DNA of 64,000 nt from Chitiniphilus eburneus (GTDB taxonomy: Bacteria > Pseudomonadota > Gammaproteobacteria > Burkholderiales > Chitinibacteraceae). Location of the stretch: assembly GCF_005048205.1 (NCBI RefSeq), contig NZ_SUMF01000015.1:17916-81915 (forward strand), written 5' to 3'. Below the pieces are notes generated by a model. It worked only from the letters and a program-made list of their open reading frames with translations. It searched no databases and was not told the DNA's origin. A program made the translations under genes and the position numbers. How positions within the stretch are numbered: position 1 is the stretch's first letter; the number at the start of each line of letters is the position of its first letter. Shown one piece after another: positions 33,987 to 41,406 of the stretch.

Positions 33987-35300
33987 TCAGCGCTGGAATA
34001 CCCGCACCCAGTCCACCTCCATCCGCTGCGGGAACGATGTGGTGGCATCCGGGTTGCCCGGCCAGTTGCCGCCGACCGCCACGTTCAGCAGCAGGTGGAA
34101 GCGCTGGTTGAACGGCGCGGGATAGGCGCCGGCGCTGCTGTACCAGTCGGTCTGCTGGCCGAAATACTGTCCGTCCACATACCAGCGGATCACGCCCGGT
34201 TCCCATTCCACCGCGTAGTCGTGGAAGTTGTCGGCCATGCTGCTGCCCGGCACGGTGGAAATGGTCTTGTGGGTATTGTTGGGCCAGACGCCGCCGTAAT
34301 GGATCGAGCCGTAGGTCACATTGCCGCCGGCGGCCTTCAGGTTGATGGCTTCCATGATGTCCAGCTCACCGCTGGCCGCCCAGCCGCCGTAGACCCAATC
34401 GGTGGGCAGCATCCAGAACGCCGGCCAGAGACCCTGACCATAGGGCAGCTTCATCCGCGCTTCGAAGCGGCCGTAGGTCCAGTCGCCCTTGCCCAGCGAG
34501 CGCAAGCGCGCCGAGGTGTATTGGCGGGTGCCGTCCGGGCCGGTGTAGTTCTCGCGGCGCGCCTCGATCACCAGCTTGCCGTTTTCGATGCGCGCATTCT
34601 CGTTGCGCGCGGTGTAGTACTGGAGTTCGTTGTTGCCGCCGCCCTGACCATTGACTTCGAAGCTCCACTTGGTGGTATCGATGGCACTGTTGTTGAACTC
34701 GTCGTTCCACACCAGGCGCCAGCCGGCCGGCGACGGAATGTTCGAAGTGGGCGTCGGTTGCGGCGGTGGTGTGGGCGTGGCCGGGGTGGGCGTCGGAGCG
34801 CAGCCACCGCTGACCACCTTCCACACGCCCCATTCGCCGGATTGGGCAGGGTTGTCGCCCTGCGTCCACCACTTGGCCTCGTACAGTACGCCGTTGTAGG
34901 TCACGCGCTGTCCGCCGGTATAGGCGGTGCCGGCGACCCAGGCGGGGGCGCTGCTGCTGCATCCGGGCGTCGGCGTGGCCGGCTTGGGCGTGGGGACGGC
35001 GGTGGGTTGCGGTGTTGGCGCCGGGGTAGGGACCGGTGTGGGCGTGGGGGTCGGTGTACTGCCGCATTGCCCGCCCGCCTGCCACAGCGTGGTGGTGCTT
35101 TTCGGATTCCAGCCGGTGCCCGCATAGGCGGTATGCGTGAGCAGCGCGGTATAGGTGGCTCCGGCATAGGTGACGGTATCACCCGCCTGATAGGTATTAC
35201 CCTCGGCCCAGGCGCCGCGACATGCGGCCTGGGCGTTGCCGGCAAAGGCCGCGATGGCGGCGACGATGCTCAGCGCCGGTAACGAAAGACGACGATTCAT
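33987..35300 (-). CDS. Secreted GH16 beta-glucanase with two chitin-binding-type modules
   Basis: This 437-residue secreted enzyme has a signal peptide (cleavage after AQA, ~25). Two CBM5/12-like modules follow (~27-78: GAWAEGNTYQAGDTVTYAGATYTAL; ~117-166: AWVAGTAYTGGQRVTYNGVLYEAKWWT). They are joined by Pro-Thr repeat linkers to a GH16 domain (~193-437). The catalytic motif GELDIMEA holds the nucleophile E312, D314 and acid/base E317. GH16 enzymes of this type cleave beta-1,3(4)-glucans such as laminarin; the modules suggest binding to chitin or fungal walls. GGAGGAG precedes the ATG at 35300. A strong hairpin lies in its leader. Confidence 0.93.
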   Translation of the reverse strand: MNRRLSLPALSIVAAIAAFAGNAQAACRGAWAEGNTYQAGDTVTYAGATYTALLTHTAYAGTGWNPKSTTTLWQAGGQCGSTPTPTPTPVPTPAPTPQPTAVPTPKPATPTPGCSSSAPAWVAGTAYTGGQRVTYNGVLYEAKWWTQGDNPAQSGEWGVWKVVSGGCAPTPTPATPTPPPQPTPTSNIPSPAGWRLVWNDEFNNSAIDTTKWSFEVNGQGGGNNELQYYTARNENARIENGKLVIEARRENYTGPDGTRQYTSARLRSLGKGDWTYGRFEARMKLPYGQGLWPAFWMLPTDWVYGGWAASGELDIMEAINLKAAGGNVTYGSIHYGGVWPNNTHKTISTVPGSSMADNFHDYAVEWEPGVIRWYVDGQYFGQQTDWYSSAGAYPAPFNQRFHLLLNVAVGGNWPGNPDATTSFPQRMEVDWVRVFQR

Positions 35301-35685
35301 TCCAACTCTCCTCCTGCTTTTATCTGGCTCGGCCGGCGAGAGTGGGGGCGCGGCAAAGCACATCGGCCCCTGCGATCTATATCGCAGGGGCGCGATAAGG
35401 CGTTGCCGTTCGCGTTCCACACTCTCTTCAACCGCATATGGGTCTAGTAGCCTGTGCCCAAACCGTTTGCATGCTCAATGCATGCCGTTGGTCTGAAATG
35501 GCCAGGTTGCCCGTGGCGAGTACCACCAGGAAAGGTGGCCCTACCTGCGCGCATTCATGTCATGGGGGTAGGCAGGATGCAATCGGCATCCTGCCGGATG
35601 GTGGCTTTTCCCGTGCCAACGGTCCAAATGACAGCGCTTTCAGAGGGTGAAATGACAACTTTCATCCAGAACTCGGAGCGCTCCC
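35301..35685. other. 385-bp divergent intergenic region (GH16 / SRPBCC)
   Basis: No gene is supported here. It carries the leader hairpin (35366-35391), and a pair of GCATGC palindromes separated by TCAAT (35469-35485) near the middle that could bind a sugar-responsive repressor. Confidence 0.6.
35366..35391. repeat. Perfect 11-bp hairpin in the glucanase leader
   Basis: GCCCCTGCGAT-CTAT-ATCGCAGGGGC lies 66-91 bp upstream of the GH16 start codon. There is no T run. It could be an operator or an mRNA 5' hairpin. Confidence 0.6.
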
Positions 35686-36117
35686 GTGAGCACACCCAAT
35701 TTTGTCCGCATCGTCCGTCGGTTGGATGCCTCACCCCAGCGCGTGTTCGAGGCGTGGCTCGACCCGCAGGTGGCGCGCCACTGGCTGTTCACCTCGCCGA
35801 TCAGCGAACACAACATTACTGAGATCGACGCCCGCGTGGGCGGTGCATGGCGCATCACCGACCGACGCGAGGGCGTGGCTTATACCGGCATCGGCGAATA
35901 CCTGGAAATCGCCCCGCCGCGTCGCATTGTCTTTACCTTCGCCATGCCGCAGTTCTCGCCGGCATACGATCGTATCGACGTCGAGATCGAACCTGATGGC
36001 GGCGCAAGCGTGCTGACGGTGACCCAGCACGGCCTGCCGCCCGATTTCAACGAGGCCACCGAAGCGGGTTGGAACCTGATGTTCGACACGCTGGCCGCAT
36101 GGTTGGCACGGGATTGA
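35686..36117 (+). CDS. SRPBCC (AHSA1/START-like) domain protein
   Basis: This 143-residue single-domain protein shows the AHSA1-like pattern: VRIVRRLDASPQRVFEAWLDPQVARHWLFT, GGAWRITDRREGVAYTGIGEYLEIAPPRRIVFTF, and a C-terminal helix EATEAGWNLMFDTLAAWL. The helix-grip fold forms a hydrophobic cavity for small ligands or chaperone contacts; the function here is unknown. The start is the GTG at 35686, with GGAG 9 nt upstream. It is divergent from the glucanase gene. Such proteins are often next to ArsR regulators, but none is present. Confidence 0.83.
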   Translation: MSTPNFVRIVRRLDASPQRVFEAWLDPQVARHWLFTSPISEHNITEIDARVGGAWRITDRREGVAYTGIGEYLEIAPPRRIVFTFAMPQFSPAYDRIDVEIEPDGGASVLTVTQHGLPPDFNEATEAGWNLMFDTLAAWLARD

Positions 36118-36259
36118 CCCGACCCGCGATTCGCGCCTGAGGTGTCGTTTATGCGCTGTCTTACCCACCAGGCGTGGGGTGGCAGCGGCAATACTCCCAT
36201 GCCACGGCGGGCGAATCGGCTTTTAACTGAAGGCATCGAACCTGGTACGGAGGTGTGCG

Positions 36260-36436
36260 ATGTCTTCGTTTGGCCTGTATCTGATTGGCGTGGTGTTGGC
36301 GATTCTCGGCCTGGGCTACGGTGCCCATATCGCCGGCCTCAACTTGCAATGGATCGTCGTCGGTGGCGTGGTGCTGCTGGGGATCGGAATCGTTGCCGGG
36401 GTGTCGCGCACCCGGCTGAAGGATCCGCCGCACTGA
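36260..36436 (+). CDS. Small two-helix membrane protein
   Basis: This 58-residue reading frame starts at an ATG with GGAGGTG 5 nt upstream, a strong Shine-Dalgarno. It encodes two hydrophobic helices (FGLYLIGVVLAILGLGYGAH and WIVVGGVVLLGIGIVAGV) with a short basic tail. The good ribosome site and clean membrane topology argue for a real gene. Function unknown. It lies alone between the SRPBCC and GAF genes. Confidence 0.68.
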   Translation: MSSFGLYLIGVVLAILGLGYGAHIAGLNLQWIVVGGVVLLGIGIVAGVSRTRLKDPPH

Positions 36437-36700
36437 GCTGACCGGGTTCGCGTGCGAAGGTCGGGTTGGGGGGGGGCTTGCGGGCGGCAGGCGCCGCACG
36501 GGAAGGCCGCATGGCTGGTTGCCGGATGTGGGCCCATTGCGGGAGGCTTTGCCTCACGGGCGCCACCGGCTGGGCAATGTGGGGTGATATTGACGAGCCT
36601 GGGCCCTCTGGATTTCACCCGATGCGATAGCCTTTGTCTGCATGCCGGCACTCGAAGTGATCACCCGGCATCCGAAACATTGTCCATCGCGAGGGATCCC

Positions 36701-37222
36701 ATGCAAGCGCCGCCCATGCCGCAGAACGAAGCAGAACGTATTCAGGTGTTGCACAGTCTGCTGATGCTCGATACCCCTGCGGAGACCCGTTTCGATAACC
36801 TGACCCGTGTGGCAGCCACGTTTTTCCGCGTGCCGATCGCTTTGGTCACGCTGGTGGATAGCCGGCGGCAATGGTTCAAATCCGCCTGTGGCGTGCCGAT
36901 GGGTGAAACCCCGCGCGAGGTCTCGTTCTGCGGGCATGCCATCTTGCAGGACGACGTGATGGTGGTGGAGGACGCGTTGGACGACCAGCGCTTCTTCGAC
37001 AACCCATATGTGACCGGCGCACCCGGGGTGCGCTTCTATGCGGGCGCGCCACTGAAGGTGGGCACGGGCGCGGCGGTCGGTACGTTATGCCTGATCGATT
37101 GCCAACCGCGTCGCCTGCAATCGTTCGAACTGGAGATGCTGGCCGATCTGGCCAAGCTGGTGGCGGTCGAATTGCAACGCGCCGCGCCTCTCCAAACCGG
37201 AGAAGCTCAGCGCGCGCCGTAG
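36701..37222 (+). CDS. GAF-domain sensor protein
   Basis: This 173-residue protein is a single GAF domain: AERIQVLHSLLMLDTPAETRFDNLTRVAATFF at the N-terminus, then IALVTLVDSRRQWFKSACGV, REVSFCGHAILQ, RFYAGAPLKVGTGAAVGTLCLID. The FCGHAI segment and GTLCLID are typical of stand-alone or PAS-linked GAF proteins in two-component or c-di-GMP signalling. The ligand is unknown. The start at 36701 (MQAPPMPQNE) fits the domain edge and has GAGGG upstream. The last 16 bp overlap the convergent ubiH gene. Confidence 0.86.
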   Translation: MQAPPMPQNEAERIQVLHSLLMLDTPAETRFDNLTRVAATFFRVPIALVTLVDSRRQWFKSACGVPMGETPREVSFCGHAILQDDVMVVEDALDDQRFFDNPYVTGAPGVRFYAGAPLKVGTGAAVGTLCLIDCQPRRLQSFELEMLADLAKLVAVELQRAAPLQTGEAQRAP

Positions 37223-38379
37223 ACCATGCGCTGGGCGAAGCCGCGCCGCAGCGGCCCGGCCTGATCCAGCCCAAGCAACGCCAGGCTGCGTGCATGCTTG
37301 AGGATGGGGTTGGGCGAATCGAAGATGCTGATCAGGCTGTCGGTGAACGCGGTGACGAGGCCGGCATCCTTGCGCCGCAGCCGCGCATAGCGCGCCAGCG
37401 TTTCTTCTTCGCCCAGCCGCGCGGCGGGTACGGCGCCCAGCACGTCCGCCAGCGTCGCGGCGTCGCGCAACCCCAGGTTCAGCCCCTGGCCCGCTACCGG
37501 GTGCAACGTCTGCGCGGCGTTGCCGATCAACGCCAGGCGGCGGCCCACCACTTTGTCGAGCGTCTTGAGCGCCAGCGGAAAGCTGGCACGTGCGCCGACA
37601 GCGGAAAAACCCGCCACGCGCCCGGCGAAGCGCGTGCCCACTTCCGCCAGGAATTCGTCATCCGGCAACGCCAGCCGCGCCTCGGCCTGCTCCGGCGACT
37701 GTGTCCACACCAGCGTGAAGTCGTCGCCACGCGGCAGTAGCGCCAAGGGGCCATCGTCGGCAAAGCGCTCGTAGGCGATGTTGTGGTGTGGCCGGTTCGG
37801 GGTGAGCGTCGCCAGCACCGCGTGCTGACGATACGGTTTGACGGTCTGGACCACATCGCCGAGCGTGCCGACCAGCTTGCCGCCATCAGCCAGTATCACC
37901 AGCCGGCAGGTCAGCATACGCGGGCCGTCGGGGCCGGCGACTTCCAGCTCGGCGAACCGCGCCAGCCGCCGGATCGCGGTGACCGGGCTGCCCAGCGCCA
38001 CCTGGGCATCGCTGTCGGCCAGGCGGTCCAGCGCCAGCTTTGCCAGCCGGTCGTAGCCGACCACATAGCCCAGCGCAGGCAACGCCAGCTCGGTGGCGTC
38101 GAGTTCGGCACGGCCGATGCTGCCGGCCTGCGAGACGTGTACCTTGGCGATGGCGGTGGCCGCCAGCGCATGGTCGTCCCACAGGCCGACGCGTTCCAGT
38201 GCTTCGCGGCTGGCGTAGGACAGCGCCAGCGCGCGGGGGTCGGCGGAGGTCTCGCGGCGGGCCTCGAGCACCAGCGCGTGGTGCCCGGCCTGCGCCAGTC
38301 GCAAAGCCAGCAGCGCGCCGACGGGGCCGCCACCGACGATGGCGATATCGACGTGGGCGGGTAGGCTGGAAATCAGCAT
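37207..38379 (-). CDS. ubiH: UbiH-type FAD-dependent monooxygenase (ubiquinone synthesis)
   Basis: This 390-residue flavoprotein hydroxylates the aromatic ring in ubiquinone synthesis. Motifs: FAD Rossmann VDIAIVGGGPVGALLALRLA (10-29), LVILADGG in the middle, and RLALIGNAAQTLHPVAGQGLNLGLRDAATLADVL, the UbiH/COQ6 signature. Position-specific assignment (C6 versus C4 versus C5) rests on context; ubiH beside pepP is the usual order in proteobacteria, and pepP is 93 bp upstream on the same strand. It ends with a 16-bp overlap with the GAF gene. Confidence 0.9.
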   Translation of the reverse strand: MLISSLPAHVDIAIVGGGPVGALLALRLAQAGHHALVLEARRETSADPRALALSYASREALERVGLWDDHALAATAIAKVHVSQAGSIGRAELDATELALPALGYVVGYDRLAKLALDRLADSDAQVALGSPVTAIRRLARFAELEVAGPDGPRMLTCRLVILADGGKLVGTLGDVVQTVKPYRQHAVLATLTPNRPHHNIAYERFADDGPLALLPRGDDFTLVWTQSPEQAEARLALPDDEFLAEVGTRFAGRVAGFSAVGARASFPLALKTLDKVVGRRLALIGNAAQTLHPVAGQGLNLGLRDAATLADVLGAVPAARLGEEETLARYARLRRKDAGLVTAFTDSLISIFDSPNPILKHARSLALLGLDQAGPLRRGFAQRMVYGAR

Positions 38380-38472
38380 GGAAGCATCCGGTTCAAGGCG
38401 CGATCTACGCCGGTCATGGGTTCGTCTGTTCGCAACGGGCGGGTCACTTGTGGGCCGCGATGGATCGGCGCG

Positions 38473-39777
38473 TCATCGCGACTCGGCCATCAACGCTTCG
38501 ATCCCGGCCACTGTGCGCGGGCAGGCCTCGGTCAGCACCTCGTGGCCGGTGGCGGTGATCGCCACGTCGTCCTCGATGCGCACGCCGATGTTGGCGAATT
38601 CGGCCGGCACATTGTCGGCCGGGCGGATGTAAAGCCCCGGCTCCACGGTGAACACCATGCCGGGCTCCAGCGGCCGCCATGCGCCGTCCAGTTTGTAGGC
38701 GCCCGCGTCGTGCACGTCCAGCCCCAGCCAGTGGCCGGTGCGGTGCATATAGAACTGGCGATAGCTGCCTTCTTCCAGCACGCCATCGAGCGAGCCGGAC
38801 AGCAGCTTGAGATCGATCAGCCCTTGCGCCAGCACCTTCACCGCCGCGTCGTGCATGGCGTTCCATTCCTCGCCCGGTCGCGCGTAATCCATGGCCGCGC
38901 GGTGGGAATCCAGCACCAGTTCGTAGATGTCCCTTTGTGGACCACTGAACTTGCCATTCACCGGAAAGGTGCGGGTGATGTCGCTGGCGTAGCCCTGGTA
39001 TTCACAGCCGGCATCGATCAGCAGCAGGTCGCCGTCCTGCATGACGCGATCGTTTTCCACGTAGTGCAACACGCAGGCGTTCGGGCCGCTGGCGACGATG
39101 CTGCCGTAGGCCGGAAAGCGGCTGCCGTGACGATAGAACTCGTGCAGCAGTTCGGCCTCCACCGCGTATTCGGCCATGCCGGGGCGTGCGGTGCGCATGG
39201 CGCGGATGTGCGCGCCGACATTGATGCGCCCGGCCTCGCGCATCAGGTCCAGCTCGTGTTCGTCCTTGAACAGTCGCATTTCGTCGATGCTGCCGCGCAC
39301 GTCGATGATTTCGCGCGGCGCGGTGACTCCGGCGCGGCCCTGGGCTCGGACTGCGTTCAGCCAGCCGGCAACCCGCTGGTCCCAGGCTGCGTCGGCGCCG
39401 AACGCGGTATGGATGCGCGGCTGGTTGGCCAGCAGCGTGACGATTTCGCTGTCCAGCGCTTCATAGGCGTGGGCCTGGGCGAAGCCGAAACGTTCGGCGG
39501 CGGCATCGGGGCCGAAGCGATAGCCGTCCCAGATTTCGCGTTCCAGGTTCTTGTCGCGGCAGAACAGGGTGGATTGCTGGGTTCCGTCTTCGCCGATCAC
39601 CATCACCAGGACGGCTTCCGGCTCTGGAAAACCGGTGAGGTAATGAAAGCTGGAGTCGTAGCGGTAGGGGTAGGTGGTATCGGCGTTGCGCGCCACTTCG
39701 GGCGCGGTGGGCAGGATGACCACGCCCGGCGCGAGGCGCGCGGCGAGTCGTTCGCGGCGGATGGAATACGGTTGCAT
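38473..39777 (-). CDS. pepP: Xaa-Pro aminopeptidase
   Basis: This 434-residue M24B peptidase removes N-terminal residues preceding proline. The N-terminal domain (DSSFHYLTGFPEPEAVLVM) is followed by the pita-bread catalytic domain with metal ligands in DAGCEYQGYASDITRTFPV (two Asp), MHRTGHWLGLDVHD (His), FTVEPGLYI (Glu) and GVRIEDDV (Glu). The start at 39777 (MQPYSIRRERLAARL) is the standard N-terminus; the longer frame would translate the heptamer repeats and is not real. It heads the pepP-ubiH pair. The G-rich heptamer array lies 54 bp upstream of its start. Confidence 0.95.
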   Translation of the reverse strand: MQPYSIRRERLAARLAPGVVILPTAPEVARNADTTYPYRYDSSFHYLTGFPEPEAVLVMVIGEDGTQQSTLFCRDKNLEREIWDGYRFGPDAAAERFGFAQAHAYEALDSEIVTLLANQPRIHTAFGADAAWDQRVAGWLNAVRAQGRAGVTAPREIIDVRGSIDEMRLFKDEHELDLMREAGRINVGAHIRAMRTARPGMAEYAVEAELLHEFYRHGSRFPAYGSIVASGPNACVLHYVENDRVMQDGDLLLIDAGCEYQGYASDITRTFPVNGKFSGPQRDIYELVLDSHRAAMDYARPGEEWNAMHDAAVKVLAQGLIDLKLLSGSLDGVLEEGSYRQFYMHRTGHWLGLDVHDAGAYKLDGAWRPLEPGMVFTVEPGLYIRPADNVPAEFANIGVRIEDDVAITATGHEVLTEACPRTVAGIEALMAESR

Positions 39778-39830
39778 GCGGGCTCCCGGTTGCGCGCCCG
39801 GTGGGGCGCGTGATTGCCCGTGATTATATG

Positions 39831-39907
39831 GGAGTGAGGAGTGAGGAGTGAGGGGTGAGGGGTGAGGGGTGAGGGGTGAGGGGTGAGGGGTGAGGGGTGA
39901 GGGGTGA
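39831..39907. repeat. Tandem 7-bp repeat array (GGAGTGA/GGGGTGA), 11 units
   Basis: Three GGAGTGA units are followed by eight GGGGTGA units, without interruption. About 40 bp beyond, four degenerate units recur in inverted orientation (39951-39978), so the whole could fold back. Runs of four G with TGA spacers on the plus strand match a G-quadruplex pattern. It sits in the pepP upstream region and must be length-variable. Confidence 0.92.
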
Positions 39908-39990
39908 GGGCGCAAGCGCTACCACTGCCGCGCCGTTGCTTTTGAAGCTACCCCTCACTCCTCACGCCTTACCCCTCACACGTCTAGTCC

Positions 39991-40863
39991 CTACTTCCTC
40001 AGGCGGTAGAAGCGCTTGGTGTCTTCCACGCCGTCGGCGTAGCGTTCCAGCTTGTCGCCGACCACCTGGTCGATTTTGTTCAGTCGCTCACCCGGGGTCG
40101 GGTGGGTGCTGAACATCAGTTTCACCGTGCTGTCGGACGGGTTGATCTCGCCCAGCGTCTGCAACACCGATACCAGCGAATACGGGTTGTAGCCGGCGCG
40201 GGCCGCCAGCACCATGCCGCGTACGTCGGCTTCGTATTCGTCGTCCTTGTCCAGGCCGCGTACGAACACCTCGGACATGCCGGAGATCGCGTTGGCGCCC
40301 AGTTGGCGCGCGTTGCCCTGCTTGTAGCTGGTGAAGCCCTGCAAGGCGCTGCCCAGCGCTTCGCGGCCCTTGCCGGACTGGATGGCGCGGATCTGGTGAT
40401 GCAACACCACGTGGTTGATCTCGTGCGCCAGCACGCCGGCGAGCTCGCCTTCGTTGCGCAGCTCCAGATACAGGCCGCGCGTGAGCAGGATCACGCCGCC
40501 GGGCGTGGCGAAGCTGTTGACGTTGGGCGAATCGATCACGCCGAAGCGCCAGTTCAGGCTGGGTGCGTCGGAGCGGCTGGCCAGCCACTGGCCCACCTGG
40601 TTCACGTAACGTTGCAGGCCCGCGTCGTTCACCAGCGGTGCGGCGCCCAGCAGGTTGGCGGCCAGGCCGTCGCCGATGGTGGCTTCTTCCTTGGGCCCGA
40701 TGGTGCGGTTGGCATCCACCGTGTTCTGGATCACGCCACCCACGGCATTCACCAGATCCGGGTTTTCGTTGAGCTTGTCGACGATCTTGCCCAGGTCCAG
40801 CGCCTGGGCGGGCAGGGCGATGGCCAGTGCCAGCGCGCACAGCAGTCGGTTTGCCTGGAACAT
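39991..40863 (-). CDS. Periplasmic M48-family metallopeptidase
   Basis: This 290-residue peptidase has a signal peptide (LLCALALAIALPAQA) and an M48 domain with the zinc motif HEINH (147-151) and the downstream Glu ligand in DEYEADVRGMVLA. It resembles the BepA/LoiP group that checks outer-membrane proteins, but lacks a TPR tail, so LoiP/YcaL-like is closest. The gene follows the SH3 protein gene with a 3-bp gap, forming an operon with it and the CHASE2 cyclase. The substrate is unknown. Confidence 0.9.
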   Translation of the reverse strand: MFQANRLLCALALAIALPAQALDLGKIVDKLNENPDLVNAVGGVIQNTVDANRTIGPKEEATIGDGLAANLLGAAPLVNDAGLQRYVNQVGQWLASRSDAPSLNWRFGVIDSPNVNSFATPGGVILLTRGLYLELRNEGELAGVLAHEINHVVLHHQIRAIQSGKGREALGSALQGFTSYKQGNARQLGANAISGMSEVFVRGLDKDDEYEADVRGMVLAARAGYNPYSLVSVLQTLGEINPSDSTVKLMFSTHPTPGERLNKIDQVVGDKLERYADGVEDTKRFYRLRK

Positions 40864-40866
40864 GGC

Positions 40867-41406
40867 TCAGCCCCCCCGCCGTTGCGATTGTGGATCGTTG
40901 GTCTGCCCGCCGCTGTTGCCGCGCGGGTAGGCGATATTGTTCACGCTCTCGGCCTTCAGGCCTGCGCTGCGCGCGTTGGCGGCGGCGCTTTGCGTGCTGG
41001 CGCGATATTGGTTCATCTTGTCCAGTTCGGCGTAGTTGGGTTTGGCGTTCTCGATCTGTTCGGCGGACAGCCCTTTCACCCCGGTGGTGACGGTGGTGCC
41101 GGACGAGCCGGTGGAAAGCACCCGGCCGACGGTACCCAGCCCGCCGCCGCCGCTGGCGCCGCCGGTGCGTACATTGAGCAGCTTGACCCAGCCGGTGCGG
41201 TTATCGCGGGTCTTCACCTGCATCCAGGCGCCTTTGCGGGCGACGATGTCGATCACGCTGCTGGCGGGAAGCTGGGCCACGGTGCCGGCGTCCAGGAAGG
41301 GTTGTTGCTTGAGCGGCGTGGCGCGGATCACCGTGCCGCTTTCGGCCAGCGCGGCGCCGGCCAGCAGCAGTGCTGCCAGGGCTGCTGCGATTGGAAGTCG
41401 TTTCAT
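40867..41406 (-). CDS. Periplasmic SH3-domain protein
   Basis: This 179-residue protein has a signal peptide (AAALAALLLAGAALA) and a bacterial SH3 domain (~22-80: SGTVIRATPLKQQPFLDAGTVAQLPASSVIDIVARKGAWMQVKTRDNRTGWVKLLNVR). The rest is a Gly/Ser-rich low-complexity tail ending in QRRGG. SH3b domains often bind peptidoglycan or peptides. It overlaps the cyclase gene by 4 nt and is followed 3 bp later by the M48 peptidase gene, so the three are co-expressed. A sensor or adaptor role for the peptidase is a guess. Confidence 0.8.
   Translation of the reverse strand: MKRLPIAAALAALLLAGAALAESGTVIRATPLKQQPFLDAGTVAQLPASSVIDIVARKGAWMQVKTRDNRTGWVKLLNVRTGGASGGGGLGTVGRVLSTGSSGTTVTTGVKGLSAEQIENAKPNYAELDKMNQYRASTQSAAANARSAGLKAESVNNIAYPRGNSGGQTNDPQSQRRGG

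Noticed and set aside
39831..39907. CRISPR array
   Set aside because: The 7-bp units are directly adjacent with no spacers and no cas genes nearby; it is a simple tandem array.
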